NCBI GenBank assembly: GCA_041586735.1
Contig: JBFGZQ010000009.1
Span: forward strand, 62,001 to 126,000
DNA: 64,000 bases
Origin: Motiliproteus sp041586735
GTDB taxonomy: Bacteria > Pseudomonadota > Gammaproteobacteria > Pseudomonadales > Balneatricaceae
Direction: 5' to 3'
The position numbers and the translations under genes are program-made. Positions 46,101 through 53,810 of the stretch are shown in pieces (within the stretch, counting starts at the first letter, position 1; each line of letters opens with the position of its first letter). The notes under the pieces are model-generated. The model made no database searches. It was not told the origin of the DNA and saw only the letters and a program-made list of their open reading frames with translations.

Positions 46101-46180
46101 ACGGCACGCGGATTTTACCGCAAAGCCATAACTTTAAGGAATAGGGCTGCTGTAGATTCGACTTAGACTTACGGCACGCG
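46101..46180 (+). promoter_or_regulatory. Direct repeat upstream of the opine dehydrogenase gene
   Basis: ACGGCACGCG occurs at 46101 and 46171, exactly 70 bp apart (about seven helical turns), each preceded by ACTTAG a few bases before. The phase suits a regulator binding on one face of the helix; the LysR gene product is the candidate. Confidence 0.35.
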
Positions 46181-46243
46181 CAGAAATACAGTCTTTCGCC
46201 AAGCACGCTAACAATAATTCAGCGAATGATAGGTGAAAGACTG

Positions 46244-47356
46244 ATGATAGATAACAACAAAGTTTCTGTACTGGGTGCCGGCAATGCCGGTTTGACCGCG
46301 GCTTACCACTTCTCTCTCCATGGCTCCGATGTTTGCCTGTATGGCTCTCAAGGCTTTGATGAGCAGATTGACTATATCCAACAAGCCGGCGGTATCCGTG
46401 CTTTGGACGAAGTGGGTGGCATTGAAATGACCTTTGGGGGCTTTCAGTCGGTGACAACCACCAAAGATATCCAGCAAGCGGTTGTGTTCTCCAAGACCCT
46501 GGTGCTACCGGTTCCCTCCTTTGCTCAGGAGCCGCTTTTTCGCCAGATGCTCCCCTATCTCACCAATGACCATCTGTTGCTGCTAATGCCTGGCAACTAC
46601 GGCTCTCTTGAGCTTAATCGTATTAAGGACGAAGAGGGCTACCAGGAACTTGACCTCACTTTTGTCGATGCCATTTCTATCCCTTGGGCCACCCGGATCA
46701 TGGGTAAAGCCGAGATTGCTATCTTCGGAATCAAAGAGGTGCTGCCGCTGGCGGCACTGCCTGCGAGCCGGACCCACCGTGCTATCGAGCAGCTGCAGGG
46801 ACATTTCCCGTTGCCGTTGACCCCCCTGGAGAACGTGATTGTCGCGGGGTTGGAGAACATAAATTTTGGTGGTCATCCGCTGCTGACCACTCTGAATATG
46901 GGGCTACTAGAAAACTTCAACGGCGACTTTAACTATTACAAGGATTGCTGCTCACCGGCGGTTGCACGGGTTGCGGAAGATATGGATCAGGAACGCATGG
47001 CGGTGGGTAAGTCCCTAGGAGTAACGCTCAAATCCGAGCTGGAGGCGATGAATGAATTATACTCTCTCAACGCCGAAACCGTTTATGAGATAAACCGTAC
47101 CTCTGAGACCCATGGAAAGATCAACTCAGCACCGGCGGGCCCTCAGACACGCTATATCACCGAAGATGCCGCCTATCTGTTGGTTCCCTGTTTCGAGTTG
47201 GCCCAGATGTTAGGCATTGATACGCCCATTATTCGATCCATTCTGAATATTGCCGGCGCTTATAACCGTACTGATTACTTCAAGATCGGCCGTACGCTGA
47301 AGAAGATGGGACTGTCACAACTTACCGCAGACCAGATTCTAACAGTGGTCGCCTAA
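46244..47356 (+). CDS. Opine (octopine/nopaline-type) dehydrogenase
   Basis: NAD(P)H enzyme of about 370 residues that joins or splits an amino acid and a 2-oxo acid. The Rossmann loop is VLGAGNAGLTAAYHF, followed by LVLPVPSFAQEP and LLLMPGNYGSLEL. The C-terminal opine dehydrogenase domain has VAGLENINFGGHPLLT, with the catalytic His in the HP segment, and a long helical part. The ATG at 46244 follows AGGTGAAAG; an ATG at 46226 has no site. The gene lies between a LysR regulator and a YfcC-type carrier, so it may catabolise an imported opine-like compound. The substrates cannot be read from the sequence. Confidence 0.85.
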   Translation: MIDNNKVSVLGAGNAGLTAAYHFSLHGSDVCLYGSQGFDEQIDYIQQAGGIRALDEVGGIEMTFGGFQSVTTTKDIQQAVVFSKTLVLPVPSFAQEPLFRQMLPYLTNDHLLLLMPGNYGSLELNRIKDEEGYQELDLTFVDAISIPWATRIMGKAEIAIFGIKEVLPLAALPASRTHRAIEQLQGHFPLPLTPLENVIVAGLENINFGGHPLLTTLNMGLLENFNGDFNYYKDCCSPAVARVAEDMDQERMAVGKSLGVTLKSELEAMNELYSLNAETVYEINRTSETHGKINSAPAGPQTRYITEDAAYLLVPCFELAQMLGIDTPIIRSILNIAGAYNRTDYFKIGRTLKKMGLSQLTADQILTVVA

Positions 47357-47427
47357 ATGGCCTCTCTTTGGTCTTGGTACCAGATACTCACCAAACAACT
47401 CGATTCAATAATAAGAACGGTGTCGCT

Positions 47428-48837
47428 ATGAAATCACTTAGATTCCCCTCCGTATATACCATCCTTTTTTCACTCACCGCCTTTATTGCGCTGCTAACCT
47501 GGATCATACCGGCCGGCGAATACGAGATGGTCAAGCACGAAACGTTAGGCAAAATGGTCCCGATTGCCGGGACTTACCAGTCTGTGGATGCTAACCCTCA
47601 GGGGATTATTGAGGTGCTGCTAGCACCCATCGACGGCTTTTATGACCATGTTAGCTACAGTGCTCGGGCTGTCGATGTCGCCCTGTTTGTCTTGATCATC
47701 GGCGGCTTCCTGGCCGTGGTCAACAAGACCGGCGCGATCAACACTGCCATCTCCGGTGCCACAAGACGCCTCAGTGGACGGGAAATATGGATGATTCCGA
47801 TTCTGATGGGGCTTTTCGCAGCCGGCGGGACGATCTATGGTATGGCAGAAGAGACCATTGCCTTCTATGCGCTGATTATCCCTGTCATGATCGCCGCTGG
47901 TTACGATGCGCTCACCGGGGTCGCCGTGATTATGATCGGCGCTGGCATTGGTTGCCTGGGTTCAACCATTAACCCTTTCGCTACCGTCATCGCCTCCAAT
48001 GCTGCAGGTATCAGTTTTACCCAGGGCATCGGCTTGCGCTTTGCCATTCTCGGCCTGGGCTGGCTGGCCTGTGTCGTCTACGTAATGCGCTATGCCATAC
48101 GGGTGCGTCGTAACCCCGAGCTCTCTCTAGTTGCCGATCTAAAAGTGGCCAACGAAGAATATTTCCTCAAGGACTTTGATAGCAGTGCTCAGGCGATGAT
48201 GACTGGCACACATAAACTGGTGCTGACTATTTTTGTCACCTGTTTCGGCATTATGATCTGGGGTGTTTCCGTCGGTGGCTGGTGGATGGCTGAGATCTCT
48301 GCGCTGTTCCTCGGCGCCACTATTGTCACGGGACTGGTTGCCAGAATGGGAGAGCAGGAGATAACTTCAACCTTCGTTGACGGCGCCCGTGACCTGCTGG
48401 GCGTGGCGCTGATCATCACCCTGGCCCGTGGCTTGGTGGTGGTGATGGATAACGGCAACATCACCCATACGCTGCTGTTCTGGGCCGAAGAGATGATTGA
48501 TGGCCTGTCGCCAATCGCCTTCGTGAATGCCATCTACTGGATCGAAGCAGCGCTGTCCTTGCTTGTCCCCTCCTCTTCGGGACTTGCCGTGATGACCATG
48601 CCGATTATGGCACCACTGGCTGATTTTGCTGGGGTCGGCCGTGAGTTGGTAGTCACCGCCTTCCAGTCGGCGTCTGGACTGCCCAACCTGATTACCCCCA
48701 CCTCCGCTATTGTAATGGGTGGCCTGGCACTGGGACGGGTCTCCTATAGCCGCTGGCTTAAGTTTACTGCACCGCTGCTGGCCATTCTCATCTTGATGAT
48801 CATGGCATTACTGAGCGTTGGCGTATTGATGGGCTGA
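47428..48837 (+). CDS. YfcC-family (DcuC superfamily) carrier
   Basis: A 469-residue inner-membrane carrier with about 12 helices. The start FPSVYTILFSLTAFIALLTW with IIPAGEYEM, the GGTIYGMAEETIAFYAL loop, GSTINPFATVIASNAAGI and VPSSSGLAVMTMPIMAPLADF are signatures of YfcC proteins, thought to carry amino acids or peptides. The ATG at 47428 begins the conserved sequence. It is 71 bp after the opine dehydrogenase and probably shares its transcript, which suggests import of the substrate or export of a product. Confidence 0.88.
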   Translation: MKSLRFPSVYTILFSLTAFIALLTWIIPAGEYEMVKHETLGKMVPIAGTYQSVDANPQGIIEVLLAPIDGFYDHVSYSARAVDVALFVLIIGGFLAVVNKTGAINTAISGATRRLSGREIWMIPILMGLFAAGGTIYGMAEETIAFYALIIPVMIAAGYDALTGVAVIMIGAGIGCLGSTINPFATVIASNAAGISFTQGIGLRFAILGLGWLACVVYVMRYAIRVRRNPELSLVADLKVANEEYFLKDFDSSAQAMMTGTHKLVLTIFVTCFGIMIWGVSVGGWWMAEISALFLGATIVTGLVARMGEQEITSTFVDGARDLLGVALIITLARGLVVVMDNGNITHTLLFWAEEMIDGLSPIAFVNAIYWIEAALSLLVPSSSGLAVMTMPIMAPLADFAGVGRELVVTAFQSASGLPNLITPTSAIVMGGLALGRVSYSRWLKFTAPLLAILILMIMALLSVGVLMG

Positions 48838-48859
48838 TCCTCGTTAATTGGCCAGGAAA

Positions 48860-48883
48860 GAGGAGCCCTAATGCGGGCTCTTC
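48860..48883 (+). terminator. Probable terminator after the YfcC-type gene
   Basis: GAGGAGCCC and GGGCTCTTC form a 9-bp stem (one G-T pair) with a 6-nt loop, 23 bp past the stop. The following bases are T-poor, so it may be weak. Confidence 0.5.
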
Positions 48884-48943
48884 GTGCCATTCCGCGTTCT
48901 AAATAGATAGCACGGTGGTACCTAATCATTCCCCACAAATCAA

Positions 48944-48985
48944 CTTTCTGATAGCAGCTTTCTGATAGCAGCTTTCTGATAGCAG
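48944..48985 (+). repeat. Three perfect 14-bp tandem units in a 439-bp spacer
   Basis: CTTTCTGATAGCAG is repeated three times without change. The spacer 48838-49276 holds no gene. Confidence 0.9.
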
Positions 48986-49058
48986 GTATGGCGGCTATTA
49001 CAACCCGCAGCATTCACTGTCGCTAGCGCTCCAACCCCCTACCGTGATTTCTAGTAAC

Positions 49059-49112
49059 GCTGCTCACTGCGGTGAGCAGCCCCCCAGACACTCGGCGCGA
49101 GCGTCTGCCGAG
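49059..49112. other. Two consecutive hairpins upstream of hutH
   Basis: GCTGCTCAC and GTGAGCAGC form a perfect 9-bp stem with loop TGCG (49059-49080). CTCGGC and GCCGAG follow at 49091-49096 and 49107-49112. Neither has a T-run. They could belong to a structured leader or small RNA; I have no further evidence. Confidence 0.4.
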
Positions 49113-49276
49113 CAGCCTAAACATGCTGTGCAGGCTCTGACTCAGCCCTTCTGCCTATACTGCATGTAACACTGAGCGTGCGTAGCTCGCCGATACTTGA
49201 CGCTTAGCAGGATGCGGTTAACGTCCAAGCCAGCCAGCTGAGGCTATTGCCGTAAATCCCGTTTTAGGATCACCCC

Positions 49277-50827
49277 ATGCCCAGATTTACGATCCAACCC
49301 GGCCAACTGACCCTGTCGCAACTGCGCCAGATCGCGCTTGATCCGCCACAACTGAGCCTCGATCCCCGCTGTCACCCGGCGATCCACGCCAGCGCCGCCG
49401 CGGTCGCCCGGGTGATAGAGCAAAACCGGGTGGTCTACGGTATCAACACCGGCTTTGGTCTGCTGGCCAACACCCGTATCGCTGCCCAAGATCTGCAACT
49501 ACTGCAGCGCAGTATCCTGTTGTCGCATGCCGCCGGCATTGGCGAGCCGATGAGCGAAGCCACAGTACGCTTAATGATGTGCCTGAAGATCAACTCGCTG
49601 GCGCGCGGCTTCTCCGGCATCCGCCTGTCGGTGATCGAAATGCTGATCAGCCTGGTCAATGCCCAGGTGTACCCTTGCGTGCCGCAGAAGGGTTCGGTGG
49701 GGGCCTCGGGTGACCTGGCGCCGCTGGCACATATGAGCGCGGTACTGCTGGGAGAGGGCGAAGCGACCCATCAAGGCGAGCGCATCTCCGGGGCGCAAGG
49801 CTTAGTTATCGCGGGATTAGCACCCATCACCCTGGCCCCCAAAGAGGGGCTGGCGCTGCTGAACGGCACCCAAGCCTCTACGGCGTTTGCGCTGCAGGGG
49901 CTGTTTGCAGCCGAAGATCTGTACGCCGCGGCGACGGTAGCGGGCGCGCTGTCGGTGGAAGCGGCGCTCGGCAGCCGGCAGCCGTTCGACACCCGGGTAC
50001 ATGCGCTGCGTGGCCAGGTCGGCCAGATCGATGCCGCAGCCGCGTATCGCCATCTGCTCGGTGAACGCTCCGAGATCAGCGACTCTCACCAGGGCTGCGA
50101 CAAGGTGCAAGACCCCTACTCGCTGCGCTGTCAACCGCAGGTGATGGGTGCCTGTCTGGATCAGATTCGCCACGCCGCGGCGATCTTGCTGATCGAGGCC
50201 AATGCGGTCTCCGACAACCCACTGGTGTTTTCCGAAGACGACAGCTTTATCTCGGCGGGAAACTTCCATGCTGAACCGGTGGCGATGGTGGCCGATAACC
50301 TGGCCATCGCCATCGCCGAGATCGGCGCGCTGTCCGAGCGGCGTATAGCGCTGCTGATCGACGCCACGCTCAGCAAACTGCCCGCCTTTCTGGTCGACAA
50401 TGGCGGGGTTAACTCCGGCTTTATGATCGCCCAGGTCAGCGCTGCCGCACTGGCCTCCGAGAACAAAAGTCTGGCGCATCCCGCCTCGGTGGATAGTCTG
50501 CCGACCTCCGCCAATCAGGAGGATCATGTGTCGATGGCGACCTTTGCCAGCCGGCGGTTGCAAGAGATGGCGTATAACAGCGCGGGGGTGGTGGCGATCG
50601 AACTGCTGGCCGCCTGCCAGGGGATCGATTTCCGCGCGCCGTTGAAATCCTCCGCGCGCTTGGAAGAAGCCAAGGCCGAACTGCGCACCAAGGTGGCTTT
50701 TTATGCTAAGGATAGGTACTTCTCGCCCGATATCGAGCAGGCGCTCAGTTTGATTCAAGCAGCGCGGTTTAATCGTTATATGCCCGAGCAGCTGCTACCG
50801 AGCCGGAGGCTACGACAATACCGCTGA
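49277..50827 (+). CDS. hutH: Histidine ammonia-lyase
   Basis: Deaminates histidine to urocanate. The 516-residue protein carries the MIO cofactor triad Ala143-Ser144-Gly145 in GSVGASGDLAPLAHMS, the early YGINTGFGLLA segment with the active Tyr, and the NPLVFSEDD and QEDHVSMATF segments. The length fits bacterial HutH. No hutU, hutI or hutG is in the window, so the rest of the pathway must be elsewhere. A tyrosine or phenylalanine ammonia-lyase is possible in principle, but the selectivity segment around SH (residues 83-84, LLSHAAGIGEP) fits histidine. Confidence 0.92.
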   Translation: MPRFTIQPGQLTLSQLRQIALDPPQLSLDPRCHPAIHASAAAVARVIEQNRVVYGINTGFGLLANTRIAAQDLQLLQRSILLSHAAGIGEPMSEATVRLMMCLKINSLARGFSGIRLSVIEMLISLVNAQVYPCVPQKGSVGASGDLAPLAHMSAVLLGEGEATHQGERISGAQGLVIAGLAPITLAPKEGLALLNGTQASTAFALQGLFAAEDLYAAATVAGALSVEAALGSRQPFDTRVHALRGQVGQIDAAAAYRHLLGERSEISDSHQGCDKVQDPYSLRCQPQVMGACLDQIRHAAAILLIEANAVSDNPLVFSEDDSFISAGNFHAEPVAMVADNLAIAIAEIGALSERRIALLIDATLSKLPAFLVDNGGVNSGFMIAQVSAAALASENKSLAHPASVDSLPTSANQEDHVSMATFASRRLQEMAYNSAGVVAIELLAACQGIDFRAPLKSSARLEEAKAELRTKVAFYAKDRYFSPDIEQALSLIQAARFNRYMPEQLLPSRRLRQYR

Positions 50828-50900
50828 TTACCGATAATCTTCAGCGATCACAGCAACGCGCGGCGACACCGCTTGGGGTAACATAGAGTTAAATTCAGTA

Positions 50901-50989
50901 CTCCAGTAGCCTCTGCTCATGCGCCAGGTTCTAATAACAACCACCTAACTAGCCTCAGTCTAATCAACGACAACCTAAGCCACCCATGC
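50901..50989 (+). repeat. Six phased 14-15-bp units forming the hrpB leader
   Basis: Units begin CTCC 50901, CTCA 50916, CTAA 50931, CTAA 50945, CTAA 50960 and CTAA 50975. Only the first bases and the period are conserved. The hrpB start codon lies in the last unit and no Shine-Dalgarno sequence is seen before it. Confidence 0.5.
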
Positions 50990-53511
50990 CTAATGCCTTG
51001 ACCTCACTGCCGATCGATGCCCTGCTGCCCGAACTCTGCCAGGCGCTCAGCCGACACGCCTGCTGCGTACTCCAGGCGGCTCCAGGTGCCGGCAAGACCA
51101 CCCGGGTGCCGCCGGCCTTGCTACAGCAACCCTGGCTTAACGGCCAAAAGATCCTGATGCTTGAACCCCGCCGGATCGCCGCGCGCAGCGCCGCCAGCTT
51201 TATGGCTCGCGAGCACGGCGAACAACCGGGCGACACGATAGGTTATCGCTCGCGGCTCGACACCCAGGTCGGCCCCAATACCCGCATCGAGGTGGTCACC
51301 GAAGGCATTCTCACCCGGATGCTGCAAGCCGATCCGGCGCTGGAGGGTATCGGCTGCGTGATCTTTGATGAGTTTCATGAACGTAACCTGCAGGCCGATC
51401 TGGGGCTGGCACTGCTGCTGCAATCGCAGCAGCTACTGCGCGACGAGCTGCGCATTCTGATCATGTCCGCGACCCTGGAACCCCAGCCGCTGCTCGAGCT
51501 GCTAGGGCCGGATACTCCGATCATCAGCAGCGCCGGGCGTAGCTTTGCGGTCCAGACCCACTACCTTGGTGGCTCGCCCATGGCCTTCGATCCCGAGCGC
51601 GTCGCCCGCGCCATCGAACAAGCGCTCCACGGCGATGACGGCAGCCTGCTGTGTTTTCTACCCGGCAGCGGCGAGATCCACCGTACTCTGCAGGCCCTGC
51701 AACATCGGGACCTACCTAGCGCAGTGCAACTGCTGCCGCTCTACGGCGGCTTGCCAGCCCAGCAGCAGGATCTTGCCATCGCCCCGAGCAGCGCAGGGCT
51801 ACGCAAAGTGGTACTGGCTACCGCCATCGCCGAGACCAGCCTGACCATCGATGGCATCAGCAGCGTGGTCGATTGTGGGCTGATGCGGCTGCCCCGTTTC
51901 GATCCGCGCAGCGGCATGACCCGGCTCGAGACCCAGGCGGTCAGTGCCGCCTCGGCCGAGCAGCGCCGCGGTCGTGCCGGTCGGCTGCGCCCCGGGCGCT
52001 GCTACCGCCTCTGGTCCGAGACCCGAATGCTGATCGCCCAATCACCGGCCGAGATCCTCTCGGCCGATCTTGCCCCCCTGGTGCTGGAACTGGCGCAGTG
52101 GGGCTGCGCGGCAGACGAGCTAGACTGGCTCGATCCGCCACCGCCGATCCATCTACAACAGGCGCGTGAACTGCTGCAGCAACTGGGAGCCCTGGATAGC
52201 GCCGGCACCATTACCGCCAGTGGCAAACAGCTGCTACAACTGGGTAGCCATCCACGCTTGGGCACCCTGATGCTACAGGGCAAGCGGCTTGGGCTGGGGG
52301 TGCTGGGTTGCCAGATCGCCGCGCTATTGAGCGAACGCGATCCGCTCTCCAGCCGCCAGCAGGGCGCCGATCTGCGCGACCGGCTGCTGCAACTGCAGCA
52401 CAGCCGCAAAGATCCGCTACTGCAGCGCATTAGGGATAGCGCCCGTCGCTGGAGCCAGCAGCTCAGAGTCGGCACCCAGCCGCTCAGCAGCGCTGATATT
52501 GATCAGACTGGACTACTGCTGGCCTTCGCCTTTCCTGATCGTATCGCTCAGCGGCGTGGCGCTAACAGTACTAATGGCAGCGATACAAACAGCCGTCAGT
52601 ACCTGCTCCGCAATGGCAAGGGGGCCGAGTTTCGCGACTATGATCGACTCTGCGAATCCGCCTACCTGGTCTGCGCCGAGCTCGACGGTCACGCCCGCAG
52701 CGCGAGGATTTTTCTGGCCGCCGCGATCGAACGGCAGCCGCTACAGCAGCAGTTCGCCGCTCAGCTGCAGTATCGGGATAATATAGGTTGGGATGCCAGC
52801 ACCGGTTCGGTACGCGGTCATCGCGAATGCTGGCTAGGACAGCTACGCCTGCAGCAGCAACCCCTCAGCGAACTCTCCGAGCAGCACTGTATCGACGGGC
52901 TGCTGGACGGTATCCGCCAGCAAGGGCTCGATTGTCTACCCTGGAATGCGGCCAGCCGCAGCCTGCAGCAACGCCTAGAGTTGATGCGCAGTATAGATAC
53001 CCGGCAGTCCTGGCCGGAGCTGTCCGATAGCGCGTTACTCGAGACCCTGGAGCAGTGGTTGGCGCCCTATCTGAGCGGCCTCAAACGCCTGGCGCAGCTC
53101 AAACGCCTCAACCTGAGCGAGATCCTCAACAGCCGCCTGAGCTGGGAGCAACAGCAACAGCTCGAACGCCAACTACCGCTCAGTTTCAAGGTGCCCAGCG
53201 GCTCGCAGATCCGTATCGATTACAGTCATCCGCTGCAGCCGGTGTTGGCAGTCCGCCTGCAGGAGTTGTTTGGCTTGCAGCGCAGCCCCGCGCTGCTCGA
53301 CGGTAAGCTGCCGATGACGTTGCACCTGCTATCACCGGCGCAGCGGCCGATCCAGGTCACCCAGGATCTGGATAGTTTTTGGGATACCACCTATGCCCAG
53401 GTGTGTAAGGATTTGAAGGGCAGATACCCTCGCCATTACTGGCCGGATAATCCACGCGAGGCGCAGGCTACCCGCGGGACCAAAAAAGGGATGCAGCGCC
53501 AGCAACGCTAG
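50986..53511 (+). CDS. hrpB: ATP-dependent helicase HrpB
   Basis: DEAH-box RNA helicase-like protein of 841 residues. Walker A is QAAPGAGKTTRVPPALL, Walker B DEFHERN, and motif VI RRGRAGRLRPGRCYRLW. The HrpB-specific C-terminal domain ends with GRYPRHYWPDNPREAQATR and a short basic tail. The family's precise role is unclear. The ATG lies at the end of a phased repeat leader without a ribosome site. Its 3' end originally faced sseA; a decayed copy of it survives 8 kb downstream. Confidence 0.95.
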   Translation: MPNALTSLPIDALLPELCQALSRHACCVLQAAPGAGKTTRVPPALLQQPWLNGQKILMLEPRRIAARSAASFMAREHGEQPGDTIGYRSRLDTQVGPNTRIEVVTEGILTRMLQADPALEGIGCVIFDEFHERNLQADLGLALLLQSQQLLRDELRILIMSATLEPQPLLELLGPDTPIISSAGRSFAVQTHYLGGSPMAFDPERVARAIEQALHGDDGSLLCFLPGSGEIHRTLQALQHRDLPSAVQLLPLYGGLPAQQQDLAIAPSSAGLRKVVLATAIAETSLTIDGISSVVDCGLMRLPRFDPRSGMTRLETQAVSAASAEQRRGRAGRLRPGRCYRLWSETRMLIAQSPAEILSADLAPLVLELAQWGCAADELDWLDPPPPIHLQQARELLQQLGALDSAGTITASGKQLLQLGSHPRLGTLMLQGKRLGLGVLGCQIAALLSERDPLSSRQQGADLRDRLLQLQHSRKDPLLQRIRDSARRWSQQLRVGTQPLSSADIDQTGLLLAFAFPDRIAQRRGANSTNGSDTNSRQYLLRNGKGAEFRDYDRLCESAYLVCAELDGHARSARIFLAAAIERQPLQQQFAAQLQYRDNIGWDASTGSVRGHRECWLGQLRLQQQPLSELSEQHCIDGLLDGIRQQGLDCLPWNAASRSLQQRLELMRSIDTRQSWPELSDSALLETLEQWLAPYLSGLKRLAQLKRLNLSEILNSRLSWEQQQQLERQLPLSFKVPSGSQIRIDYSHPLQPVLAVRLQELFGLQRSPALLDGKLPMTLHLLSPAQRPIQVTQDLDSFWDTTYAQVCKDLKGRYPRHYWPDNPREAQATRGTKKGMQRQQR

Positions 53512-53529
53512 TCGGTCGAGAGCTAACAA

Positions 53530-53583
53530 CAGGCGCGAGCCGCCGTCGCCCCGCCCATCTCGTCGTAGACCCGCACCTGAGTC
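53530..53583 (-). pseudogene. Fragment of an sseA-like sulfurtransferase gene
   Basis: About 46 of 52 bases match intact sseA at 62302-62353 by my count. On the minus strand it reads TQVRVYDEMGGATAARAC against TQVVVYDDMGGAMAARAW in SseA. It is only some 18 residues, ends in a stop, and lies 18 bp after the hrpB stop. The rest of the 53584-53810 spacer reads on the minus strand as a short open frame that I do not recognise. Confidence 0.85.
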
Positions 53584-53810
53584 TCCGCACAGCTGCCAGA
53601 CCGCGATACAGATCCAAACGCCCGAAGTCGGTATCCAGCCGATAGCTCAGCTGATCGCGATGGGGATTAAGAGCTTGCGTTAGCAGGTGTAGCATGGCTG
53701 TTAAAAACGTACTCAATCGGTCATTTATAAGTATAAACTCCCTCATTCCGTGCGTTTTTGCCTTGCCAGCAAACAACATTCCGGCTCGTGCAAAGGTCTC
53801 AAGGAATAGG

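Noticed and set aside
48944..48985. CRISPR-like array
   Set aside because: Units are 14 bp and directly adjacent, with no spacers and no cas genes; the same holds for the other arrays.
49817..50758. 313-codon minus-strand open frame inside hutH
   Set aside because: Antisense shadow; its residues are rich in Arg, Gly and Gln with no domain, while hutH has its full active site.
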